NCBI RefSeq assembly: GCF_014212175.1
Contig: NZ_JACJVR010000056.1
Span: 1 to 33,073 of the forward strand
Length of the DNA stretch: 33,073 nucleotides
Direction: 5' to 3'
Source of the DNA: Cohnella xylanilytica
GTDB taxonomy: Bacteria > Bacillota > Bacilli > Paenibacillales > Paenibacillaceae
Shown here one piece after another: positions 7,941 to 16,018 of the stretch. A program made the translations under genes and the position numbers. Numbering within the stretch: the first letter of the stretch is position 1; each line of letters opens with the position of its first letter. The notes beneath the pieces were generated by a model. The model was not told where the DNA came from and did no database searches. It was given only the letters and a program-made list of their open reading frames with translations.

Positions 7941-8008
7941 ACAAATGTAATAATGAACGCATTTGTTTTGAAATAAATTTCATATTATATGTCATATTAA
8001 GTGACATA
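7941..8008. promoter_or_regulatory. Cluster of three inverted repeats between convergent genes
   Basis: In an AT-rich 68-bp stretch three inverted repeats follow each other: ACAAATG (7941-7947) with CATTTGT (7960-7966); TGAAAT-AA-ATTTCA (7969-7982); and TATGTCA (7988-7994) with TGACATA (8002-8008). The last ends 2 bp from the stop of add. None is followed by a long T run on the minus strand, so a classical add terminator is not evident. They may form 3' end hairpins or protein sites. Confidence 0.45.
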
Positions 8009-8010
8009 AC

Positions 8011-9042
8011 TCACGCCGGCAGCCCATCCAATTCCGCGTATTTTTGCCGGAATATCGTCATGAGCTCGTTTTTCTCGTCTTCGCCGAGGAAGGATGCTTC
8101 CACGGCGTTCTCCATGAGCCGCGCGAGCTCCGGAATCGTGAAGCCGAAGCGCTCGGCGAGCGCGCGGCATTCCCGGGTCATGGACGTGCCGGAGACGGTC
8201 GGGTTGTCGGTGTGGATCGTCACCCGGATGCCGCGGTCGAAGTAGTCGCGGATCGGGTAATCGTCCCAGCCGGATACCGCCTTCGTCTGGATGTTGCTCG
8301 TCGGGCACAGCTCGAGCGGGATGCCGCGCTCGCGAACGAGCTCCAGCACGCGCGGGTTCTCGCGCGCCCGGACGCCGTGCCCGATGCGGGCCGCGCCAAG
8401 CCCCACGATCGCTTCCTCGACGTTGGCCGCGCCGCCGGCTTCGCCCGCGTGGATCGTGAACGGGATGCCGAGCTCCCTCGCGAGAGCGAACACTTCCCGG
8501 AACTTCCCGGGCGGATGGTTCGCTTCGTCCCCGGCCAGGTCGACGGCCGCGAGTCCGCGCCCGAGCCGCTCCGCCGCGGCTCGCACCACCTCGAGGTTCC
8601 GCTCGACGCTGTGATGCCTCATGCAGATGGCGATAACCCGCGCCTTGACGCCGAACTTCGCTTCGCCTGCGCGCAGGCCGCGGATGACGGCGTCGATCGC
8701 GGCTCCCGCGGACAAGCCCCGCTCCGCGTGCAGGAGAGGAGCGAAGCGCACCTCGACATAGATGCAGCGGTCCTCGGCCGCCTGCTCGACGACCTCGTAT
8801 GCGCAGCGCTCCAGCGCTTCCTCGGTCTGCAGGAACGGCAGCACGAAGGCGAACTTGCCCAGATACTCGATCAGGCTGGCGCAGCCTTCGTCGGCCTGCA
8901 TGTACGGGAGCAGCCCCGCCTTGTCCGCGGCGGGCAAGGCGACTCCCTCGGCGGCGGCCCATTCGAGAATCGTCTCCGGCTTCACGCAGCCGTCCAGGTG
9001 AAGGTGCAGGTCCACTTTCGGAAGCAGCTTGATCGCGTCCAT
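8011..9042 (-). CDS. add: Adenosine deaminase
   Basis: A 343-residue metal-dependent amidohydrolase of the adenosine deaminase family, converting adenosine or deoxyadenosine to inosine or deoxyinosine. Visible active-site motifs: KVDLHLHLDG (metal-binding His13 and His15), TIHAGEAGG (His ligand and catalytic Glu), RIGHGVRA (catalytic His region) and TIHTDNPTVSGT (metal-binding Asp). Length is normal for the family. ATG at 9042 is preceded by AAGGAGG, which overlaps the end of the upstream DUF1992 gene, so the two are very likely co-transcribed. It faces a nucleoside hydrolase and a nucleoside importer, consistent with purine nucleoside salvage in the cytoplasm. Confidence 0.95.
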   Translation of the reverse strand: MDAIKLLPKVDLHLHLDGCVKPETILEWAAAEGVALPAADKAGLLPYMQADEGCASLIEYLGKFAFVLPFLQTEEALERCAYEVVEQAAEDRCIYVEVRFAPLLHAERGLSAGAAIDAVIRGLRAGEAKFGVKARVIAICMRHHSVERNLEVVRAAAERLGRGLAAVDLAGDEANHPPGKFREVFALARELGIPFTIHAGEAGGAANVEEAIVGLGAARIGHGVRARENPRVLELVRERGIPLELCPTSNIQTKAVSGWDDYPIRDYFDRGIRVTIHTDNPTVSGTSMTRECRALAERFGFTIPELARLMENAVEASFLGEDEKNELMTIFRQKYAELDGLPA

Positions 9043-9045
9043 TCC

Positions 9046-9453
9046 TTATTCCTCCTTGCGATCGGGCGCGTTCGCCCGTTTGTCGAATATTTTGCTCTCC
9101 ATCCGCTCACGATATTGTTCGTAAGCTCCCGATAATTGCCAGCCGCGCTGCTCCATCAGGGAGCGATACCGCAGCTCGCTCGCCGTCAGCTTCTCGCGCA
9201 GCCGCTCCCGCTCGGAGTCGTCCCGGCAGCAGCGGAGCAGGTCCTCGAGCGTCGTCATCTCCTTGCGGAGCTCGAGCTCGGGAGGAATCGCCCCGGCGTT
9301 CTTCAGCAGCCGGTAGCCCATGCGCAGCTCTTCCGGCACCGACGCCAATTCGTCCGGGGGAAGCGGCTTGCCCTTGCCGGGCAGATCGTCGAATTCGCCC
9401 TTCGCCTGGGCTTCGCGGATGCGCTCGTCCGCGATGGACCGGATCCAATCCAT
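9046..9453 (-). CDS. DUF1992 (DnaJ-homologue C28-type) protein
   Basis: The protein opens with MDWIRSIADERIREAQAKGEFDDLPGKGKPL, the hallmark of DUF1992, the conserved domain also found in DNAJC28. The short G-K-G-K-P-L block and the following PPEL/LK.AG.IPPE region are typical. The rest is charged and helical with no membrane segment. The function of the family in bacteria is unknown. I start at ATG 9453 (135 residues) because GAAGGAG and GAGG lie just upstream and the family begins at this Met; the longer open frame to 9501 adds an unlike N-terminus and crosses the -10 element. It is the first gene of a two-gene operon with add, 3 bp apart. Confidence 0.88.
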   Translation of the reverse strand: MDWIRSIADERIREAQAKGEFDDLPGKGKPLPPDELASVPEELRMGYRLLKNAGAIPPELELRKEMTTLEDLLRCCRDDSERERLREKLTASELRYRSLMEQRGWQLSGAYEQYRERMESKIFDKRANAPDRKEE

Positions 9454-9491
9454 TCGTCCTCGGCTCCTTCTTCCTTGAGGATGGTATTCCG

Positions 9492-9520
9492 ATTGTAGCA
9501 TGCCTCAAAGCCGGGTTGAA
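9492..9520 (-). promoter_or_regulatory. Extended -10 promoter for DUF1992-add
   Basis: On the minus strand TGC-TACAAT (-10 hexamer at 9492-9497, extended TGn motif) lies 17 bp from TTCAAC (9515-9520). It is about 40 bp before the chosen start at 9453 and supports that shorter start. Confidence 0.6.
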
Positions 9521-9644
9521 GGCGCGGATGGCGTTCATTTTGCCAGATGTCACATATAATTACGTCTATAAAAATATAAATTGATTTTTTTCCACAAAAA
9601 ATAGATAATAGATTTGGCTAAATAAACAAATGTGAAAATCGAAT

Positions 9645-9673
9645 TTGAAATTATGTAAGAATAGCTATAGGAT
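9645..9673 (+). promoter_or_regulatory. Sigma-A promoter of nucleoside hydrolase gene
   Basis: TTGAAA (9645-9650), a 17-bp spacer and TAGGAT (9668-9673) lie 42 bp before the GTG start, inside an AT-rich stretch (9540-9680) that contrasts with the GC-rich surroundings. The -10 overlaps ATAGCTATA, which is found again before nupN. Confidence 0.6.
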
Positions 9674-9714
9674 AGACGTAACCTCGATGTTAGATATCGC
9701 TTGGAGGATGGCTT

Positions 9715-10644
9715 GTGAACGTATATTTCAACCACGATGGCGGGGGAGACGACTTCATCGCCCTTCTGCTGCTGCTTCAGATGTCAGATATTAAGCTCAC
9801 GGGAGTGTCCGTGATCGCCGCGGACGGCTACCTGGAGCCTTCGTTCGACGCCAGCCGCAAGATCATCGACCGCTTCGGCAAGGTCCCCGTCGAAGTCGCC
9901 AAGTCGGATTCCCGGGGCAAGAATCCGTTCCCCAAGGAGTGGAGGCTGCACAGCTTCTACGTGGACGCGTTCCCGATCCTGAACGAATCCGGGAAGATGG
10001 AAGCTCCCGTGTCGGAGCTGCCGGCCCACCGTCACCTGATCGAGAAGGTCCGCGGCGAAGAAGGCAAGACGACCCTGCTGTTCACCGGCCCTCTCACCGA
10101 TCTCGCGCGGGCGCTGGACGAAGCCCCGGATATCGAAGAGAAGATCGACCGGCTCGTCTGGATGGGGGGGACGTTCCTTCCGAAGGGCAACGTCATGGAG
10201 CCGGAGCACGACGGCACCGCCGAATGGAACGCCTTTTGGGATCCGGACGCGGTGGCGCGCGTGTGGAAGAGCGGCATCCGCATCGACATGGTCGCGCTCG
10301 AGAGCACGAACAAGGTTCCGCTCACGCTCGAAGTCCGGGCCGCTTGGGCGAAGCTTCGCAAGTACGAAGCGATCGATTTCGTCGGGCAGTGCTACGCGCT
10401 CGTCCCGCCTCTTATTTTTTTCGAGACGAATTCGACCTATTACCTGTGGGACGTTCTCACCGCCGCCTACGTCGGCCATCCCGGCCTGGTCAAGGTCAAG
10501 ACGGTGAACAGCGTCGTCTACACGGATGGCGTCCGCCAGGGCCGCACGGCCGAAGCGCCGGACGGCAGGCCGGTCAACCTCATCTACGACGTCGATCGCG
10601 ACGGCTTCTTCGACTACATCACCGAGTTGATGAAGCAGGCTTGA
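9715..10644 (+). CDS. Inosine/uridine-preferring nucleoside hydrolase family protein
   Basis: A 309-residue protein of the nucleoside N-ribohydrolase family, expected to cleave nucleosides to base and ribose. The calcium-binding loop reads NHDGGGDD (Asp8, Asp12 and Asp13 as the family ligands). LLFTGPLTDLARAL, VWMGG and AEWNAFWDPDA (Glu170, Asn172) are the other family blocks. The C-terminal Asp ligand lies in YYLWDVLTAAY (Asp246), but the residue before it is Trp245, where many members have a catalytic His. Substrate preference may therefore differ. GTG at 9715 follows TTGGAGG. Its position before nupNOPQ and opposite add supports a role in breaking down imported nucleosides. Confidence 0.88.
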   Translation: MNVYFNHDGGGDDFIALLLLLQMSDIKLTGVSVIAADGYLEPSFDASRKIIDRFGKVPVEVAKSDSRGKNPFPKEWRLHSFYVDAFPILNESGKMEAPVSELPAHRHLIEKVRGEEGKTTLLFTGPLTDLARALDEAPDIEEKIDRLVWMGGTFLPKGNVMEPEHDGTAEWNAFWDPDAVARVWKSGIRIDMVALESTNKVPLTLEVRAAWAKLRKYEAIDFVGQCYALVPPLIFFETNSTYYLWDVLTAAYVGHPGLVKVKTVNSVVYTDGVRQGRTAEAPDGRPVNLIYDVDRDGFFDYITELMKQA

Positions 10645-10721
10645 CGGATCGGACCGCCATGCCCGCGGTTTCATGCCCGCGGTTTGTTGCAACCGCCGAA
10701 TCGGCGGAATGGCGGAATTGG

Positions 10722-10733
10722 GTATAGCTATAC
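10722..10733. promoter_or_regulatory. Perfect 12-bp palindrome upstream of nupN
   Basis: GTATAGCTATAC is a perfect palindrome about 100 bp before nupN. The core ATAGCTATA also occurs in the nucleoside hydrolase promoter (9661-9669). A shared operator for salvage genes is possible but rests on two short matches. No convincing -35/-10 pair was found in 10645-10833; TACAAT at 10797-10802 is the best -10 but lacks a -35. Confidence 0.3.
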
Positions 10734-10833
10734 GAGAGGGTTCACGCGCAGGCGCGCCTTCCGCCAGCCGCGGAAGCGCCGCGTGTGCGCACCAAATACA
10801 ATACATTTTTCAGATGGGGAGAGGATTGGGGTT

Positions 10834-11958
10834 ATGAAGAGAACAGGAATGAGATCCGCGAGTTTGGTACTGACGCTTGTCGTGTCCCTCGTGTTGGTTC
10901 TGTCCGCTTGCGGCAAGAGCAACAACAACGAAGGAGCGGCCAGCCCGTCGGCCAGCTCTTCTCCGAGCGAGTCGGCCAGCGCGTCTCCTAGCGAATCGGC
11001 CAGCGCGTCCCCGAGCGAATCGGCGGCGCCGACCGTCGACGGCAAGGGCAAGAAGATCGGCATGGTCACCGACCTTGGCGGCGTCAACGACAAGTCGTTC
11101 AACCAGCAAGCCTGGGAAGCGCTGGAGAAGATCAGCAAGGACACCGGCGCCGACGTTAAATACCTGGAGAGCAAGAAGGACGCGGACTACGAGCCGAACC
11201 TGAACAACTTCGTCAAGGGCGGCTACGACCTGACGTGGGGCATCGGCTTCCTGTTCGCCGACGCCGCGAAGAAGGTGGCCGACCAGAACCCGAACGCGAA
11301 GCTGGCCGTCATCGACACGACGGTCGACGCTCCGAACGTCGAATCCGTCACGTTCAAGGAGCATGAAGGCTCCTTCCTCGTCGGCGTCGTCGCAGGCCTG
11401 ACGACGAAGACGAACAAGATCGGCTTCGTCGGCGGCATGGAGCTTCCGGTCATCAAGAAGTTCGAAGCCGGCTTCAAGGCGGGCGTGGCGGCTGTCAATC
11501 CGGACGCCGTCGTAACGCCTAACTATGTCGGCGACTTCAGCAAGCCGGACCTCGGCAAGCTGGCGGCCGCGACGCTGTACGACGCAGGCAACGACATCAT
11601 CTTCCATGCGGCCGGCGGCAGCGGCAACGGCGTCTTCACGGAAGCGAAGGACCGCTTCAAAGCGGGCAACAAAGTATGGGTTATCGGCGTCGACAAGGAC
11701 CAATCGATCGAATTCGGCAACGACATCACGCTGACTTCCATGATGAAGAAGGTCGACCAAGCCGTCTACACCGTCTCCCAGGACCTGCTGAGCGGCAAGT
11801 TCCAAGGCGGCCTCGCGAACGCGAAGGAGCTCGGTCTGGCGGAAGGCGGCGTAGGCCTGCCGGACAACAACCCGAACGTCTCCAAGGAGATCCTCGACAA
11901 AGTGGAAGAGTTCAAGAACAAAATCGTAAGCGGTGAAATCAAGGTTCCGACTGAATAA
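10834..11958 (+). CDS. nupN: BMP-family nucleoside-binding lipoprotein
   Basis: A 374-residue substrate-binding lipoprotein of the basic membrane protein (BMP/PnrA) family. Signal peptide with lipobox LSAC, lipidated Cys26. Next is a Ser/Pro/Ala/Glu linker (about residues 28-67) with SASPSESA repeats, then the BMP domain starting KIGMVTDLGGVNDKSFNQQAWEAL, with GYDLTWGIGFLFADAAKKVA and VIGVDKDQS typical of the family. Known relatives (PnrA, YufN/NupN) bind purine nucleosides outside the membrane. ATG at 10834 was chosen because it starts the signal peptide and GGGGAGAGG lies upstream; the open frame to 10684 adds a non-signal extension. It is followed by the ATPase and two permeases of the same system. 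Confidence 0.92.
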   Translation: MKRTGMRSASLVLTLVVSLVLVLSACGKSNNNEGAASPSASSSPSESASASPSESASASPSESAAPTVDGKGKKIGMVTDLGGVNDKSFNQQAWEALEKISKDTGADVKYLESKKDADYEPNLNNFVKGGYDLTWGIGFLFADAAKKVADQNPNAKLAVIDTTVDAPNVESVTFKEHEGSFLVGVVAGLTTKTNKIGFVGGMELPVIKKFEAGFKAGVAAVNPDAVVTPNYVGDFSKPDLGKLAAATLYDAGNDIIFHAAGGSGNGVFTEAKDRFKAGNKVWVIGVDKDQSIEFGNDITLTSMMKKVDQAVYTVSQDLLSGKFQGGLANAKELGLAEGGVGLPDNNPNVSKEILDKVEEFKNKIVSGEIKVPTE

Positions 11959-11979
11959 TCCGCAGCCGATGACCACCGC

Positions 11980-12009
11980 AAGGACAAGGCGGTCCGCCGC
12001 CTTGTCCTT
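11980..12009 (+). terminator. Strong hairpin between nupN and nupO
   Basis: AAGGACAAGGCGG (11980-11992) pairs perfectly with CCGCCTTGTCCTT (11997-12009) around a TCCG tetraloop. The sequence after it is only mildly T-rich, so it may be a leaky terminator or a 3' stabiliser that lets the binding protein be made in excess of the membrane parts, as is common in ABC importers. Confidence 0.75.
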
Positions 12010-12052
12010 CTTCCGTTTCATGCCTTCATTCGGACAAAGGAGCTGACTCGCC

Positions 12053-13597
12053 GTGGAACAAGCGGTACCCGTCGTCGAATTGAGAGGGATCACCAAACGG
12101 TTCCCAGGAATCGTAGCCAACGACAACATCAGCCTGCAGCTGCGCAAAGGAGAGATCCACGCGCTGCTCGGGGAGAACGGAGCGGGCAAATCGACGCTCA
12201 TGAGCATTCTGTTCGGTTTGTACCAACCGGATGAAGGCGAGATTTACGTGAACGGCAGCCGGGAGATCATCGACGGTCCCGGCAAGGCCATCAAGCTTGG
12301 AATCGGAATGGTTCACCAGCACTTCAAGCTCGTCCAGAACTTCACGGTGGCGGAGAACATCGTCCTCGGCATCGAACCGCGCAGAGGGTTCTCCATCAAC
12401 TACCGCCAGGCGCACCGGAAAGTGTCGGAGCTGTCGGAGCAGTACGGACTTAAGGTCGACCCCAAGGTTCAAATCCAGGACATTACCGTCGGCATGCAGC
12501 AGCGCGTCGAAATTCTGAAGACGCTTTACCGCGGGGCCGAGATTCTCATCTTCGACGAGCCGACGGCCGTTCTGACCGTGCAGGAGATCCACGAGCTGAT
12601 GCAGATCCTGCGCAACTTGGCCGCCGAAGGCAAATCCATCATTCTTATCACGCACAAGCTGAAGGAAATCATGGAAGTATCGGACCGCGTCACCGTCATC
12701 CGGCGAGGGCGGGTCATCGACACGTTGACGACGTCGGAGACGAACGAGAGCGAATTGGCGGAGAAAATGGTCGGCAGGCGCGTCTCGTTCCAACTGGACA
12801 AGGAGAAGCGGGAGCCGGGCCCGACCTTGCTGCAGGTCAACCATTTGACCCTAAGAGGAAGCGACAAAGGCAGGAACGTCCTGACGGACGTATCCTTTGA
12901 GATTCGCGCAGGCGAAATATACGGATTGGCCGGCGTCGACGGGAATGGACAGCACGAGCTGGTCGACGCGATCACCGGGCTGCGGCCGATCGAGAGCGGA
13001 AGCGTCGTGCTCGGCGGGGTCGACCTGACCCGCAAGAGCGTTCGGGACCGGATGTCGGCAGGCGTCGCCCAGATCCCCGAAGACCGCCAGAAGCAGGGGC
13101 TCGTGCTCGACTTCAAGGTGAGCGAGAACATGGTGCTGACCACCTACAAGGACAGCCGGTTCGGACGGGGCGGGTTCATCGACGAGAAGGCGATCAACGA
13201 GCACGCCTCCAAGCTGGTCGGCGAATTCGACGTCCGGACGGCGGGCATTCACGTGCCGATGCGTTCGCTGTCCGGCGGCAACCAGCAGAAGGCGATCATC
13301 GCCCGCGAGCTGACGCGCGACCCGCAGCTGCTCATCGCGGTCCAGCCGACGCGCGGCCTCGACATCGGGGCGATCGAATTCGTGCACGAGAGGCTTCTTC
13401 AGGCGAAGAACGAAGGGAAGGCTATCTTGCTTATATCTTACGAATTGGACGAGCTGTATAAGATGTCCGACCGGATCGCCGTTATCTTCGACGGGCAGAT
13501 CATGGGCGAGCTGGACAGCGAAGAGGTCGACGACGAGAAGCTGGGGCTCATGATGTCGGGCAACCGGCTGAAGGGCGAAGGAGGGGGAGCCGCGTGA
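12053..13597 (+). CDS. nupO: Nucleoside ABC importer, tandem ATPase subunit
   Basis: A 514-residue ATPase with two ABC domains, as in ribose- and nucleoside-type importers (RbsA, YufO). First domain: Walker A GENGAGKS (40-47), signature replaced by TVGMQQR (about 145), Walker B ILIFDEPTAVL. The second domain has a degenerate Walker A (GVDGNGQ, about 294), LSGGNQQK (about 406) and AVQPTRGLD in place of a DE Walker B. These deviations in the second half are usual for the family, so one ATP site is probably catalytic. GTG at 12053 has AAAGGAG 10 bases upstream. It overlaps nupP by 4 bp (GTGA). Confidence 0.93.
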   Translation: MEQAVPVVELRGITKRFPGIVANDNISLQLRKGEIHALLGENGAGKSTLMSILFGLYQPDEGEIYVNGSREIIDGPGKAIKLGIGMVHQHFKLVQNFTVAENIVLGIEPRRGFSINYRQAHRKVSELSEQYGLKVDPKVQIQDITVGMQQRVEILKTLYRGAEILIFDEPTAVLTVQEIHELMQILRNLAAEGKSIILITHKLKEIMEVSDRVTVIRRGRVIDTLTTSETNESELAEKMVGRRVSFQLDKEKREPGPTLLQVNHLTLRGSDKGRNVLTDVSFEIRAGEIYGLAGVDGNGQHELVDAITGLRPIESGSVVLGGVDLTRKSVRDRMSAGVAQIPEDRQKQGLVLDFKVSENMVLTTYKDSRFGRGGFIDEKAINEHASKLVGEFDVRTAGIHVPMRSLSGGNQQKAIIARELTRDPQLLIAVQPTRGLDIGAIEFVHERLLQAKNEGKAILLISYELDELYKMSDRIAVIFDGQIMGELDSEEVDDEKLGLMMSGNRLKGEGGGAA

Positions 13598-14706
13598 CGA
13601 AGTGGAGTCAGATATTCATCAAATCGAACCTCTTGGTACCGCTCGTCGCCATCGTGCTCGGCCTTCTGTGCGGAGCCTTGGTCATGTGGCTGGGCGGGTA
13701 CAACTCCTGGTCGGCGTACTCGGCGCTGTTCCATAAAGTGTTCGGCTCCTCCTACGATATCGGGGAGACGATCCGGACGATTACGCCGCTCCTGTTCACG
13801 GGGCTGTCGGTCGGCTTCGCCTTCCGCGCGGGCCTGTTCAACATCGGGGCGGAAGGGCAATTCATGATCGGGATGACGGCGGCTACGATCGTCGGGGTGA
13901 AGCTTCACGGGCTTCCCGCGATCGTGCACGCGCCGCTCGCTCTCGTCGTCGGCGCGCTCGCCGGAGGCTTGTGGGGGGCCATCGCCGGCTTCCTGAAGTC
14001 CAACCGGGGCGTGAACGAGGTCATCTCCTGCATCATGCTGAACTGGATCGCCCTGTATCTCTCGAACTATCTCATCAGCTCGCTCGTCCTGGAGAAGGGC
14101 CAGCAGCGTTCGGAGATGATTCAGGAGTCCGCGTCGCTGTCGATCGGCTGGCTGTCCAAGGCTCTCGACAATGCCCGCATGGACTGGGGCATCTTCATCG
14201 GAATGATCTGCGTCGCCTTGTTCTACATTCTGCTGTGGCGGACGAAGCAAGGCTACGAGCTGCGGGCGGTCGGCCACAACGCGGACGCGGCCCGGGTGTC
14301 GGGCATCAACGTCAAGGGCAGCATGCTCAAGTCGATGATGATCTCCGGCATCTTCGCCGGACTCGGCGGCGTGTTCGAGGTGCTGGGCGTGTTCCATTAC
14401 CAGGTCGTCACCGCCGCTTCGCCGGGTTACGGCTTCGACGGCATCGCGGTCGCTCTGCTCGGCGGCAACCACCCGATCGGAATATTGCTCGGCTCCGTCC
14501 TGTTCGGGGCGCTGACGTACGGCTCGGCGGGCATGAACTTCACCGCGAACGTTCCGACCGAGATCGTCCGGATCGTCATCGGCTGCATCATCTTCTTCGT
14601 CGCTTCGCACGGCTTGATCCAGATGTTCCTCAAGCCGCGGAAGCCCGGCCGCAAGCCCAAAAAGAAAGGAGCGGTAGACGGTGGATCTGATCTCGGACTT
14701 GGCTAA
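13594..14706 (+). CDS. nupP: Nucleoside ABC importer permease
   Basis: A 370-residue hydrophobic protein of the BPD_transp_2 (RbsC/YufP) class with about ten membrane segments. Family blocks: TPLLFTGLSVGFAFRAGLFNIGAEGQFMIG (the conserved FNIGaEGQ element), NRGVNEVISCIMLNWIA, and AARVSGINVKGSMLKSMMISG. The C-terminus is a basic tail (KPRKPGRKPKKKG). GTG at 13594 overlaps the nupO stop as GTGA, with GGAGGGGGAG just upstream, so translation is likely coupled. It forms the membrane channel with NupQ, energised by NupO. Confidence 0.93.
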   Translation: MTKWSQIFIKSNLLVPLVAIVLGLLCGALVMWLGGYNSWSAYSALFHKVFGSSYDIGETIRTITPLLFTGLSVGFAFRAGLFNIGAEGQFMIGMTAATIVGVKLHGLPAIVHAPLALVVGALAGGLWGAIAGFLKSNRGVNEVISCIMLNWIALYLSNYLISSLVLEKGQQRSEMIQESASLSIGWLSKALDNARMDWGIFIGMICVALFYILLWRTKQGYELRAVGHNADAARVSGINVKGSMLKSMMISGIFAGLGGVFEVLGVFHYQVVTAASPGYGFDGIAVALLGGNHPIGILLGSVLFGALTYGSAGMNFTANVPTEIVRIVIGCIIFFVASHGLIQMFLKPRKPGRKPKKKGAVDGGSDLGLG

Positions 14707-15646
14707 TCTGACCAACTCGACTCTCGTGTTCGCGACGGCTCTGATCTTCGGCGCCATGGGCGGCTTGTTCAGCGAGCGTTCCGGCGTGTTCAACATCGGC
14801 CTCGAGGGCATGATGACGGGCGGCGCGTTCGCCGCCGCTATCGCCACCTGGTACGCGGAGAAGGCCGGCTACGGCGGCGCGTCTCCGTGGCTGGGCCTGC
14901 TGGCCGGCATCGTCTGCGGCGTTCTGTTCTCGCTGCTGCTGGCGCTGGCGAGCGTCACGCTGAAGGCGAATCAGGCGATCGTCGGCGTCGTCATCAACAT
15001 CTTGGCCGCGGCGATTACGCTGTATTTGGTCAAAATTATTTTCAACGGCGCCGGCGACACGGATATTCTGAACGAAGTGTTCTCCAAGTGGGCGATCCCC
15101 GGCTTGTCGGACATTCCGTTCTTCGGCAAAGCGCTGTTCAACACGTACCCGACGACGTACATGGCGTACATTCTCGTGCCGCTCTGCTCGTATATTCTGT
15201 TCAAGACGCCGTTCGGCCTTCGCCTTCGCTCCGTCGGCGAGCATCCGGGCGCGTCCGACACGGTCGGCATCAGCGTGACGAAGTACCGCTACATCGGCGT
15301 CATCATCAGCGGCGTTCTCGCCGGCATCGGCGGAGCCGCGATCACGCTGACGACGACGGGCAACTTCTCGCACTCGACCGTATCCGGCCAAGGCTTCATC
15401 GCCCTCGCCGCGATGATCTTCGGCCGCTGGAGCCCGTGGGGCGTGTTCGGCGCCACCTTCTTCTTCGGAATGGCGCAGGCGCTCCGCAACTTCATCAAGC
15501 TGTACGATTGGTCGGCTCACATTCCGATGGAATTCCTGTACATGCTGCCTTACTTGCTTACTCTGCTCGTGCTCGCGGGTGCGGTCGGCAAAGGCGTGAA
15601 GGGACCCGCGGCGGCGGGCGAGCCATACGATCCGTCGAAGCGATAG
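14681..15646 (+). CDS. nupQ: Nucleoside ABC importer permease
   Basis: A 321-residue protein of the same permease class (YufQ-like). LFSERSGVFNIGLEGMMTGGAFAAA carries the FNIGlEG element; KANQAIVGVVINILAAAITLYLV and GASDTVGISVTKYRYIGVIISG are the other conserved blocks. GTG at 14681 has AAAGGAG about 9 bases upstream and overlaps nupP by 26 bp. A strong terminator begins 17 bp after its stop, closing the nup operon. Confidence 0.93.
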   Translation: MDLISDLANLTNSTLVFATALIFGAMGGLFSERSGVFNIGLEGMMTGGAFAAAIATWYAEKAGYGGASPWLGLLAGIVCGVLFSLLLALASVTLKANQAIVGVVINILAAAITLYLVKIIFNGAGDTDILNEVFSKWAIPGLSDIPFFGKALFNTYPTTYMAYILVPLCSYILFKTPFGLRLRSVGEHPGASDTVGISVTKYRYIGVIISGVLAGIGGAAITLTTTGNFSHSTVSGQGFIALAAMIFGRWSPWGVFGATFFFGMAQALRNFIKLYDWSAHIPMEFLYMLPYLLTLLVLAGAVGKGVKGPAAAGEPYDPSKR

Positions 15647-15663
15647 CGGCGGCGGACGCAAAG

Positions 15664-15704
15664 AAGGGACGAACCGGGATTGGATTCCGGAATCGTCCCT
15701 TTTT
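15664..15704 (+). terminator. Terminator of the nup operon
   Basis: GGGACGA (15666-15672) pairs with TCGTCCC (15693-15699), extended inward by CCGG/CCGG, and a T run follows at 15700-15704. Confidence 0.9.
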
Positions 15705-16018
15705 ATATGAATGGGAACGATGCGATTCCCATTCCGACGATTCGTTAGAATCGAAACCCGCTCTCTTTGGCGAAATAGCGTCTCCTCGATTCGTTAGCCG
15801 CCTCCCCCAATCGCAAACGGGAATCGGGCAAAATGAGAGAAGCTCAACTCGGCGCGTTCTTCACAAAGGGAAGCGACGAGGATGATGCTGAGCCCCGGTT
15901 AACAAATCTGAAGGCGAATGGGGAAGTCGTCGCTTTTTAGCGTGGCCGCGATAGAACGGGGCATGGTAATATATGCCTTAGTAGCCATGAGATCGAGCGC
16001 GACGAGTTGCTTTAGGCC
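15705..16018 (+). other. Gene-free leader with possible structured RNA
   Basis: No gene is seen here. A perfect palindrome CGATTC-GTTA-GAATCG lies at 15738-15753 and GATTCGTTAG recurs near 15785. AAGCGACGA (15871-15879) can pair with TCGTCGCTT (15927-15935), which is followed directly by TTTA, like a terminator with a 47-nt apical region. Further on, ATATGCCTT (15971-15979) is complementary to AAGGCATAT (16022-16030), just after the ATG of the next gene. ATGCC within that element can instead pair with GGCAT at 15960-15964. This is consistent with a regulatory leader, but it matches no riboswitch class I can name. Confidence 0.4.
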
